Shown here one piece after another: positions 1 through 4,670 of a DNA stretch of 5,844 nucleotides (position 1 is its first letter; each line of letters opens with the position of its first letter). Origin of the DNA: Methanofollis sp. (GTDB lineage Archaea > Halobacteriota > Methanomicrobia > Methanomicrobiales > Methanofollaceae); NCBI GenBank assembly GCA_028696365.1, contig JAQVHG010000147.1, forward strand, positions 1-5,844. Direction: 5' to 3'. Both the position numbers and the translations under genes were made by a program. The notes below the pieces were generated by a model. It was given only the letters and a program-made list of their open reading frames with translations. It did no database searches and was not told the DNA's origin.

Positions 1-1500
1 GTCGTTCTGGACCGCGGGTCAAAACCGCTCGTCACCAACGACGGCGTGACCATCGCCAAGGAGACCGAACTCTCTGACAAGTTCGAGAATATGGGAGCAA
101 AGCTTGTCAGAGAAGTGGCCCCCAGGACCCAGGACAACACCGGCGACGGCACCACCACCGCAACCCTCCTTGCCCAGGCGATGCTCGCCGAAGGGATGAA
201 GAACATCGCTGCCGGCGCCAACCCGATCGAAGTGAAGCACGGCATCGACCGCGCCGTCGGCCTGGTCGTGGACCACATCAAAGAGCAGAGCATCCCGGTC
301 CAGGAGAAGGAGAAGATCATTCAGGTCGCCACGGTCTCTGCCAACAATGACGAAGAGACTGGGCGGCTCATCGCCGACGCCATGGAGAAGGTCGGATACA
401 ATGGGGTCATCTCGGTCGAGAACTCGAAGACCATGGAGACCTCCCTCAAGGTCGAGGAGGGGATGCAGTTTGAACGCGGTTACCTCTCCCCGTACATGGT
501 CACCGACCCTGAGCGGCAGGTCTGCGAGTATGAGGATCCATATGTCCTTGTCACCGACCGGAAGATCTCGACAGTGAAGCAGATCGTCCCGGCCCTTGAG
601 ATGGCGGCCTCTGAAGGCAAGCCCCTTCTGATCATCGCAGAAGACGTGGACGGCGACGCTCAGGCGGCGCTGATTCTCAACGTGATCAGGGGTGCGGTGA
701 AGGTCTGTGCAGTCAAGGCGCCTGGCTTTGGCGATGAGAAGAAGGCGATGCTCGATGATATCGCGGTGCTCACCGGGGCCACGGTCGTCTCTGAGGAGCG
801 CGGCTACAAACTCGAAGAGGTTAGCGAGGCGATGCTCGGTCATGCCAGGAATGTCAAGGTCGACCATGACAAGACCGTCATCGTCGGTGGCAAGGGCCAG
901 AAGTCCGCCATCGACGAGCGGGTCGCACTCATCGAGTCTCAGATCAAGATCGCCGACACCGAATATAAGAAGAAGAATCTCAAGAAGCGTCTCGCCAAAC
1001 TCGGCGGTGGCGTGGCGGTGATCCGGGTCGGTGCGGCGACCGAGACCGAGCAGAAAGAGAAGAAGATGCGGATCGACGATGCCCTTAATGCCACCAAGGC
1101 GGCGGTCGAGGAGGGCGTGGTCGCCGGCGGCGGGGTCACACTCTTCAGAGCACAGTCCGCACTCGAAGATGTCGTGTTCGAGGGCGACGAGCAGGTCGGG
1201 CTCCTGATCGTCAGGCGTGCCCTTGAAGAACCGATGCGCCAGATCACGGAGAACGCCGGACTGGAAGGCGCCGAGGTCGTCGCACGGGTGAAGGCCGACA
1301 CCGATATGCAGATCGGGTACAACGCCAAGACCGGAATCTTTGAAGATCTCGCCGCGGCCGGTGTCCTCGACCCGACCAAGGTGGTCAGGAGTGGGCTCCA
1401 GAACGCCGCCTCCATCGCCGGGATGCTTATCACCACCGAGGCGGCGGTCACCGACTTCGATGTGGAGAAGGACGAGAAGACCCAGGCGATCATCATCTGA
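1..1500 (+). CDS. groL: Group I chaperonin GroEL (Hsp60), 5'-truncated by the window edge
   Basis: This is the ATP-driven chaperonin that forms double heptameric rings and folds cytosolic proteins inside a cavity capped by GroES. The reading frame is open from base 1 and gives 499 residues to TGA at 1498-1500. Aligned by eye to E. coli GroEL, the first residue (VVLDRG) matches about residue 38, so roughly 37 residues are missing and the full protein would be about 536 aa. Visible hallmarks, in window numbering, are the nucleotide loop GDGTTTAT (48-55, with the D87 equivalent at D49), KAPGFGDEKKAMLDDIAVLTG in the apical/intermediate region, the ATPase aspartate in IDDALNATKAAVEEG (D360, equivalent to D398), VVAGGGV, and GVLDPTKV (D457, equivalent to D495). 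The C-terminus ends VEKDEKTQAIII without the Gly-Gly-Met tail of bacterial GroEL. It is a group I chaperonin, not a thermosome (group II). Any groES would lie upstream, outside the window. Codon use is strongly GC-ending. Confidence 0.
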   Translation, partial: VVLDRGSKPLVTNDGVTIAKETELSDKFENMGAKLVREVAPRTQDNTGDGTTTATLLAQAMLAEGMKNIAAGANPIEVKHGIDRAVGLVVDHIKEQSIPVQEKEKIIQVATVSANNDEETGRLIADAMEKVGYNGVISVENSKTMETSLKVEEGMQFERGYLSPYMVTDPERQVCEYEDPYVLVTDRKISTVKQIVPALEMAASEGKPLLIIAEDVDGDAQAALILNVIRGAVKVCAVKAPGFGDEKKAMLDDIAVLTGATVVSEERGYKLEEVSEAMLGHARNVKVDHDKTVIVGGKGQKSAIDERVALIESQIKIADTEYKKKNLKKRLAKLGGGVAVIRVGAATETEQKEKKMRIDDALNATKAAVEEGVVAGGGVTLFRAQSALEDVVFEGDEQVGLLIVRRALEEPMRQITENAGLEGAEVVARVKADTDMQIGYNAKTGIFEDLAAAGVLDPTKVVRSGLQNAASIAGMLITTEAAVTDFDVEKDEKTQAIII

Positions 1501-1515
1501 TCCCCTCCCAGGTCC

Positions 1516-1531
1516 GTTCTTTTTTGGGAAC
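1516..1531 (+). terminator. T-run terminator just after groEL
   Basis: Fifteen bases after the groEL stop is a run of six T (1520-1525) flanked by a short GTTC/GAAC inverted pair (1516-1519 with 1528-1531). Archaeal RNA polymerase terminates well on U-runs, so this is the first likely 3' end of the chaperonin transcript. The stem is weak; the T-run is the main evidence. Confidence 0.
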
Positions 1532-1582
1532 AATACCAGGTCCCCTCTCGATACAGGGTAGAATACCACCGGTGGGGTCGTG

Positions 1583-1608
1583 GGGCCTCAGGCCCTGGAC
1601 CCTTTTTT
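1583..1608 (+). terminator. Hairpin plus T6, probable backup terminator
   Basis: GGGCC (1583-1587) and GGCCC (1591-1595) form a 5-bp stem with loop TCA, and six T follow at 1603-1608. A perfect 10-bp palindrome CCACCGGTGG lies just upstream at 1566-1575. The position, 80-110 bases after the groEL stop, fits a second terminator. The palindrome could instead be a protein-binding site. Confidence 0.
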
Positions 1609-1715
1609 CATGAGGAGATAAGGTGGGGGACGATTTTTTTGAGATTTGGGTGGAACAGATAACATACAGTTGAGAGGACTGTTGGTCTTCGGTGTGCTTT
1701 TTTGGATCTTTTAGA

Positions 1716-1732
1716 TTTGTAGAAATCCTCAC
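1716..1732 (+). repeat. GTAGAATCC-motif repeat, copy 1
   Basis: The site reads TTTGTAGAAATCCTCAC. Near-identical strings occur at 1886-1902 (TTTGTAGAATCCCTCAC) and 2782-2798 (TCTGTAGAATCCTCGCC), with a minus-strand version at 2095-2112 (ATTTCTGTAGAAATCCCC). Several copies are preceded by GAAGA/GATCTT-type sequence, so the true repeat unit is probably longer, about 30-40 bp, and diverged. Function is unknown. Confidence 0.
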
Positions 1733-1885
1733 CTCTTGTGAGGCATCGTTGGGCAACGAAGAGAGAGAAGATTTCTCCACCAGATTTAGTGCTCTCTTCT
1801 GAGAAGGGGGAAGGCTGGAGAGTTTTGGGATGACTTCTAGGAATATACCGTTTCTTTTTGTGATCGACCTTGGAAGATTTTTGGC

Positions 1886-1902
1886 TTTGTAGAATCCCTC
1901 AC
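1886..1902 (+). repeat. GTAGAATCC-motif repeat, copy 2
   Basis: The site reads TTTGTAGAATCCCTCAC, preceded by GAAGATTTTTGGC. It differs from copy 1 by a one-base shift in the A/C runs. It lies about 28 bases before the first palindromic element. Confidence 0.
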
Positions 1903-1929
1903 TTATCGTAGGGAGAATGCGTGTCATCC

Positions 1930-2001
1930 GCCTTCCTACCTCTTTGACCGGGGGCGCCGCCCCCGGACCCCCGGGACCACGATAGGGTCGGGAAGGCATC
2001 A
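1930..2001 (+). repeat. REP/MITE-like palindromic element, copy A
   Basis: A ~72-bp GC-rich element with inverted ends: GCCTTCC at 1930-1936 against GGAAGGC at 1991-1997, and a core with the self-complementary stretch GGGGGCGCCGCCCCC. Its last 24 bases (1978-2001, starting CACGATAGGG) are identical to 2207-2230 in copy B, and the GC core is also shared. It lies head-to-head with an inverted copy at 2024-2079, as often seen in REP-type clusters. A spurious minus-strand frame starting MPSRPYRGPGGPG arises from it. No transposase is encoded. Confidence 0.
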
Positions 2002-2023
2002 CGGGCAACTGTGACGAAAGGGC

Positions 2024-2079
2024 TGCCGTCCTCGACCTATCGTGTGGCGGAGGGTTCGGGGGGCGGCAAGCCCCCCGCC
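2024..2079 (-). repeat. REP/MITE-like palindromic element, copy C (inverted), with strong hairpin
   Basis: The 21 bases at 2024-2044 match the reverse complement of the copy A/B right end except for two substitutions and one missing base. A GC core follows, including an 8-bp stem: CGGGGGGC (2057-2064), loop GGCAA, GCCCCCCG (2070-2077). Five T follow at 2085-2089, so on the plus strand this also resembles an intrinsic terminator. With copy B it bounds 2024-2229 as a ~206-bp unit with inverted ends, an alternative reading as one MITE. Confidence 0.
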
Positions 2080-2094
2080 AGAGATTTTTATCAG

Positions 2095-2112
2095 GGGGAT
2101 TTCTACAGAAAT
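2095..2112 (-). repeat. GTAGAATCC-motif repeat, inverted copy
   Basis: On the minus strand this reads ATTTCTGTAGAAATCCCC, matching the plus-strand motifs at 1716, 1886 and 2782. Next to it is an AT-rich hairpin, AGAAAT/ATTTCT (2107-2112 with 2117-2122), with a TATA-like string (2112-2119). No gene follows that would make that string a convincing promoter. Confidence 0.
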
Positions 2113-2156
2113 ATAAATTTCTTCATTTTTCTGTGGGCTGCCATTCTGATCGACGT

Positions 2157-2230
2157 GCCTTCCCAGATCATATGCCGGGGGCGAGTGCCGCCCGGACCCC
2201 TGGGAGCACGATAGGGTCGGGAAGGCATCA
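2157..2230 (+). repeat. REP/MITE-like palindromic element, copy B
   Basis: A ~74-bp copy aligned end to end with copy A: left end GCCTTCC (2157-2163), core CCGGGGGCG...GCCGCCCGGACCCC, and 24 bases identical to copy A at 2207-2230. GGAAGGC (2220-2226) is the inverted partner of the left end. The left inner part differs between copies, while the right end is strictly conserved, so the right end may be the functional or recently copied portion. Confidence 0.
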
Positions 2231-2310
2231 TGAACGAACTATGAATGAACTCAAGAAGATTTCCACAATGTCTAGGGATCAATGATCTTCTCGACCCCTC
2301 CATTCTTTCA

Positions 2311-2605
2311 CTTTGCACACCGCCCCCGACACTTCGCACCAGGGGGGTGCGAACCAATCCGTCACCGTAACCTCTCTCATATTACAATTCGCCTCCGCCA
2401 GGAGAGAATTCAAAATCGTTTGCACCCCGCAGGGAAACACACCCACACCCACCGACCATGCTCTGTGTTCTTCTATTTCAGTGCAAAGATCACTTTATAC
2501 GCGCGTGTACTACTCTAAATGATGCGAAAATCCTGATCGGTCGCCATCCTGCCCCATCCCATCTTTCCACCCCCAAAGTGCGAAGGTGGTGTGAAGGTGC
2601 AAACC
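2311..2605. repeat. Cluster of six TTYGCAC motifs in both orientations
   Basis: The consensus TT(T/C)GCAC(C/A) occurs on the plus strand near 2312 (CTTTGCACA), at 2333 (TTCGCACC) and at 2419 (TTTGCACC). On the minus strand it occurs at 2346-2353 (GGTGCGAA), near 2578-2586 (AGTGCGAAG) and 2596-2604 (GGTGCAAAC). The 2333 and 2346 copies form a hairpin. GTTTGCACC (2418-2426) and GGTGCAAAC (2596-2604) are exact inverted partners. This could be a set of protein-binding sites or remnants of a repeat. Confidence 0.
2333..2353 (+). other. Perfect 8-bp hairpin
   Basis: TTCGCACC (2333-2340), loop AGGGG, GGTGCGAA (2346-2353). There is no T-run after it, so it is not a typical terminator. It belongs to the surrounding TTYGCAC motif cluster. 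Confidence 0.
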
Positions 2606-2708
2606 AGGCATGAACCCTGCACACATCTCAGAGGAAAATCATTGTGGAGTCTTTTACGCTCGTAAATTCCAAGTGCGGAACTACTGGGAAAATTCTCTGA
2701 TGAGGGAC

Positions 2709-2722
2709 GGCACGTCTGATCG
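2709..2722 (+). repeat. 14-bp direct repeat GGCACGTCTGATCG, copy 1
   Basis: Identical to 3099-3112. AATTCT precedes both copies by nearly the same distance (18 and 17 bases). In both cases a copy of the 57-bp structured element follows downstream, suggesting that a larger block was duplicated and then diverged. Confidence 0.
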
Positions 2723-2781
2723 TCACCTCCCCCTTACCTGGGCCGGGATGCTCTCGAAGAAAGATCTTCTCGACTGCTGGC

Positions 2782-2798
2782 TCTGTAGAATCCTCGCC
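2782..2798 (+). repeat. GTAGAATCC-motif repeat, copy 3
   Basis: The site reads TCTGTAGAATCCTCGCC and is preceded by TGCTGGC, comparable to TTTGGC before copy 2. It belongs to the family at 1716, 1886 and 2095 (inverted). Confidence 0.
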
Positions 2799-2910
2799 AC
2801 CTTCCCCATCATCTCACCGGGGGGCGCGTTCATGGGGAAAGGTGGGCGGATCGCACTCGAACCAGGAGAGAGGGAGTTTTTCTATAGAGTCAATTATTCT
2901 AATTTTTGAG

Positions 2911-2967
2911 GTATGAACCGGGCGTATGCCTCAAGTATACGCGACGAAATCTCTCGTCGTGGTTCAT
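2911..2967 (+). repeat. 57-bp structured repeat, copy 1 (possible RNA element)
   Basis: This aligns without gaps, except for one inserted A, to 3187-3244: 48 of 57 positions are identical and all nine substitutions are transitions. The sequence can fold into a three-way junction. The outer stem is ATGAACC/GGTTCAT (2913-2919 with 2961-2967). One hairpin is GCGTAT/ATACGC (2922-2927 with 2937-2942). The second hairpin is GACGA/TCGTC (2943-2947 with 2954-2958). A T-run lies directly before it (2902-2906). It could be a small structured RNA, a regulatory element, or a palindromic mobile repeat. No known RNA family is recognised. Confidence 0.
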
Positions 2968-3013
2968 TCACTCCCCTCATGACAAGGGTGACGGGTGGTG
3001 AACACCGCTCAAC

Positions 3014-3065
3014 CGCCGTCCTTCGGCTATCTTCGTCCGTGGAGATCCGGGGGCGCTGCCCCTGG
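3014..3065 (-). repeat. REP/MITE-like palindromic element, copy D (inverted, degenerate)
   Basis: CGCCGTCCTTCGGCTATCTT (3014 onward) followed by GTGG and CCGGGGGCGCTGCCCC parallels copy C (TGCCGTCCTCGACCTATCGTG, then GTGG and the GC core), with small insertions. It appears to be a diverged member of the family at 1930, 2024 and 2157. The GC core CCGGGGGCGCTGCCCCTGG is the clearest part. Confidence 0.
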
Positions 3066-3098
3066 CGCGAGACGACGGTGAAATTCTACACGACGGGC

Positions 3099-3112
3099 GG
3101 CACGTCTGATCG
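3099..3112 (+). repeat. 14-bp direct repeat GGCACGTCTGATCG, copy 2
   Basis: Identical to 2709-2722. It lies 88 bases before copy 2 of the 57-bp element. Confidence 0.
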
Positions 3113-3186
3113 ATCGCGCCTTTCATATCTTCTTACCGCAGGACGCCTCCAGAATAGAACGTCTGGATCATTTTCATGGTAATCAT

Positions 3187-3244
3187 GTATGAGCCAAGTG
3201 CACGCCTCAAATATACGCGATGAAAATCTCTCATCGTGGTTCAT
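3187..3244 (+). repeat. 58-bp structured repeat, copy 2 (possible RNA element)
   Basis: The partner of 2911-2967. The outer stem is kept, with one G-T(U) wobble: ATGAGCC (3189-3195) with GGTTCAT (3238-3244). The second hairpin is kept by a double change: GATGA (3219-3223) pairs with TCATC (3231-3235), where C-G in copy 1 has become T-A. The first hairpin is weakened: GTGCAC (3198-3203) against ATACGC (3213-3218) gives three Watson-Crick pairs, one wobble and two mismatches. One extra A lies in the loop of the second hairpin. Confidence 0.
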
Positions 3245-3280
3245 CGGTGTGTGGAAGGATCCGGTCAGTCCTTGACCTGA

Positions 3281-3563
3281 TGATTGAGACTATTCACTCT
3301 AATGAAAACTTGTTTTGTAAGGACCAGCAAGCGCGCGCATTGGTGAATATAACGTGATAATAATACTTAAATGGTGATTGAGACTACAGCCAGCAGTATT
3401 AATTATTTGTATTCTTTTTATCTTCTCTCTTGAAGCATCAAAATTACAGGAGACACACAACAATTAGACAGAGTGATCATATCCTATAAATATATTATAA
3501 ATTTGATTAAAATATGTGGGTGTTTCTGAAACGCCCCGAAGGGGGTTGGAGGCTGATTGAGAC
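3281..3563 (+). repeat. Three direct copies of TGATTGAGAC
   Basis: Exact copies lie at 3281-3290, 3375-3384 and 3554-3563; the first two extend to 12 identical bases (TGATTGAGACTA). A hairpin precedes two of them: GGTCA/TGACC (3263-3267 with 3273-3277) before the first, and CCCC/GGGG (3534-3537 with 3541-3544) before the third. The ending ATTGAGAC resembles the ATTGAAAC-type 3' end common in CRISPR repeats, but spacing (94 and 179 bases) and flanks are not those of a working array. They could be operator sites for the downstream gene. Confidence 0.
3485..3503 (+). promoter_or_regulatory. Tandem TATA boxes for the propeller gene
   Basis: Two overlapping archaeal TATA-like strings, TATAAATA (3485-3492) and TATAAATT (3496-3503), lie in the most AT-rich part of the window. 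A start about 25 bases downstream would fall near 3512-3528, giving a ~140-155-nt leader before the ATG at 3667. The start site itself cannot be read from sequence. Confidence 0.
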
Positions 3564-3666
3564 CATTCCCCGCCCCTGGATCCTTCGGAGACAGAGTCAT
3601 CGTGTTCGTTCATCCTACCTATGTCTTTCGCTCTGCCGCCGGAGGGAACTGTGTAGGAGAATACAA
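3514..3666 (+). promoter_or_regulatory. Long structured 5' leader of the propeller gene
   Basis: The frame is open here in phase with the gene, but the translation is arginine-rich and unlike a protein, and a better start exists at 3667. This is therefore probably an untranslated leader. It begins with two adjacent hairpins: GTTT/AAAC (3522-3525 with 3529-3532) and CCCC-GAA-GGGG (3534-3544). TGATTGAGAC follows at 3554-3563. A leader of this length with hairpins could carry post-transcriptional control. No known riboswitch is recognised. Confidence 0.
3655..3660 (+). promoter_or_regulatory. Shine-Dalgarno site fixing the propeller start
   Basis: AGGAGA lies six bases before ATG at 3667. This start immediately precedes a good signal peptide, so the upstream in-frame ATG at 3514 is rejected. 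Confidence 0.
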
Positions 3667-4644
3667 ATGAGGAATGACTTGAGTATGTATGCTGTGCTCA
3701 TCGCATTCATTGCGGTGGGTATGGCATGTGTTGTGCCTGCGATGGCAGAGGATGATGGGGGGGAGATTGTGCCGTACAGGGCTGTGTTCCCGATCTGTGG
3801 AGCTTCTGGAGATCAGATGATTCCAGACATCTCAGGGGATCGGATTGTTTGGCATGATAAAAGGAATGGAGAGTGGGACATCTATATGTACGATCTTTCC
3901 ACCGGGATTGAAAGTGTAATATGTGACGCCCCGGGTAGCCAGACAGGCCCGCGGATTGACGGGGATCGGATTGTCTGGCAGGATGAAAGGAATGGCCATG
4001 CTGATATCTACATGTACGACATTTCTACCGGCACCGAAACGCCAATTTGTGCCTATCGTTACGACCAGACTGGTCCAAGGATCGATGGTGACCGGATCAT
4101 CTGGACAGATATGAGGAATGGAAATCCTGACATCTACATGATGGACCTTAATTATGGATACCAGGTTCCGATCTGTACTGCGCCTGGTTTCCAGGCTGGG
4201 GCTGAGATAGATGGTGATTGCATTGTCTGGGATGATAGTCGGAATGGGGATTTTGATATTTATATGTACGACATCTCAACCGGTATAGAGACCCCCATCG
4301 TCGCAGGTTCTGGGGATCAGACATCCCCTGATATTTCTGGAGATTATATTGTCTTTGAGGATGGTCGTTATCTCTATCTATATGATCTCTCCACCGGTGT
4401 TAAATCAGCAATTTGCACCGAACGTGGTCACCGGTACGCTCCAATGATTGATGGAGACCAGATTGTATGGTACGACTCACGTGACAGGGATTATGACATC
4501 TACATGTACGACATCTCAAGTGGTGTCGAGACTGCGATCTGTACAGTGCCTGCAGAGAAGCAGGTTCCTAAAATCGACGATGGGAAAGTAGTCTGGATGG
4601 ATAAGCGCAGTGGAAACTGGGATATCTATCTGTATCTGCCCTGA
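3667..4644 (+). CDS. Secreted seven-bladed beta-propeller protein (TolB/PD40-like repeats)
   Basis: The product is 325 residues and likely extracellular or cell-surface. Residues 1-27 form a Sec signal peptide: a short N-region, a hydrophobic core YAVLIAFIAVGMACVV, and cleavage probably after AMA (25-27). A single domain of seven tandem repeats follows: 42-83, 84-125, 126-167, 168-209, 210-247, 248-289 and 290-325. The blade consensus is PIC...DQ..P.IDGDRIVW.D.RNG..DIYMYDISTG.ET, resembling TolB/PD40 beta-propeller repeats found in many methanogen surface proteins. Blade 5 is four residues shorter (38 rather than 42), and blade 7 ends at its last strand. A Cys sits at the third blade position in six of seven blades (44, 86, 128, 170, 250, 292). 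There is no catalytic domain, PGF-CTERM-like tail, or C-terminal membrane anchor, so retention on the cell is unclear. Ligand and function are unknown; binding or adhesion is inference. Base composition is lower in GC than the flanking genes, hinting at acquisition or relaxed selection. Confidence 0.
   Translation: MRNDLSMYAVLIAFIAVGMACVVPAMAEDDGGEIVPYRAVFPICGASGDQMIPDISGDRIVWHDKRNGEWDIYMYDLSTGIESVICDAPGSQTGPRIDGDRIVWQDERNGHADIYMYDISTGTETPICAYRYDQTGPRIDGDRIIWTDMRNGNPDIYMMDLNYGYQVPICTAPGFQAGAEIDGDCIVWDDSRNGDFDIYMYDISTGIETPIVAGSGDQTSPDISGDYIVFEDGRYLYLYDLSTGVKSAICTERGHRYAPMIDGDQIVWYDSRDRDYDIYMYDISSGVETAICTVPAEKQVPKIDDGKVVWMDKRSGNWDIYLYLP
3790..4644 (+). repeat. 126-bp tandem coding repeats (propeller blades)
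   Basis: The seven blades are also repeats at DNA level with a 126-bp period. For example, the 18 bases at 4003-4020 and 4495-4512 (encoding DIYMYD) differ at one position. The fifth unit lacks 12 bp in frame. Such repeats can gain or lose blades by recombination. Confidence 0.
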
Positions 4645-4653
4645 AAATTTTCT

Positions 4654-4670
4654 CTCTTTTTTTGAAAGAG
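4654..4670 (+). terminator. Terminator of the propeller gene
   Basis: CTCTTT (4654-4659), loop TTTTG, AAAGAG (4665-4670), with seven consecutive T (4657-4663), ten bases after the stop codon. The T-run is a good archaeal termination signal. The hairpin is AT-rich and weak. Confidence 0.

Larger units (their letters stand above)
1609..1929. other. Gene-free stretch with short inverted repeats
   Basis: No plausible coding region is seen on either strand. A long open frame on the minus strand through here begins inside a palindromic repeat and reads as low-complexity Lys/Ser/Pro sequence. The stretch is AT-richer than groEL and contains T-runs (such as T7 near 1634-1640). It has an 8-bp inverted repeat GAAGAGAG/CTCTCTTC (1758-1765 with 1792-1799) and two copies of a TTTGTAGAATCC-like motif described separately. 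It looks like decayed or regulatory intergenic DNA. Confidence 0.
2231..2610. other. Gene-free stretch with a perfect hairpin and a motif cluster
   Basis: The small open frames here overlap one another, lack ribosome-binding sites, and give arginine/histidine/proline-rich translations that look non-coding. The stretch contains the hairpin at 2333-2353, six TTYGCAC motifs, and GATCTTCTCGAC at 2284-2295, which recurs at 2763-2774. It also has an 8-bp palindrome ACGCGCGT near 2499. Confidence 0.
2611..2910. other. Gene-free stretch with dispersed repeat fragments
   Basis: An open frame of 99 codons covers most of this stretch. It has no ribosome-binding site and no recognisable domain, and it runs through repeat motifs shared with other non-coding positions. 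I therefore do not call it a gene. Repeats seen are GGCACGTCTGATCG at 2709-2722 (again at 3099-3112), GATCTTCTCGAC at 2763-2774 (again at 2284-2295) and the GTAGAATCC motif at 2782-2798. ATGAACC at 2610 with the following TGCAC...GAAAATC may be a decayed third copy of the 57-bp element. That last match is weak. Confidence 0.

Noticed and set aside
19..1569. Long minus-strand open frame (516 codons) opposite groEL
   Set aside because: It is the antisense shadow of a GC-rich coding gene: the translation is Asp/Leu/Gly/His-rich, matches no family, and the plus-strand GroEL is unmistakable.
1493..2008. Minus-strand 171-codon frame
   Set aside because: It starts inside palindromic copy A (MPSRPYRGPGG...), similar to the starts of other minus frames in copy B and near 5084, so the resemblance is due to the DNA repeat. 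The rest is low-complexity and it runs through terminator signals.
2610..2909. Plus-strand 99-codon frame
   Set aside because: No ribosome-binding site or TATA box fits. No domain is recognised, and it is built partly from repeat motifs shared with clearly non-coding positions.
2913..2967. tRNA gene suggested by the multi-stem fold
   Set aside because: Too short at ~55 bases, with no anticodon arm of proper size, no T-arm GTTCRA motif in place and no acceptor CCA-proximal features. The fold is a three-way junction, not a cloverleaf.
2913..3182. Plus-strand 89-codon frame
   Set aside because: Its start codon lies in the outer stem of the 57-bp structured repeat and it reads through palindromic copy D. 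The GTSDR string shared with the previous frame comes from the 14-bp DNA repeat.
3281..3563. Functional CRISPR array
   Set aside because: Only 10-12 bp are shared, spacing is irregular, and there are no uniform repeat-spacer units or cas genes in the window.
3514..3666. Upstream in-frame ATG extending the propeller protein by 51 residues
   Set aside because: The extension is Arg-rich, has no ribosome site, lies about where transcription should begin, and would bury the signal peptide internally. ATG 3667 has AGGAGA six bases upstream.
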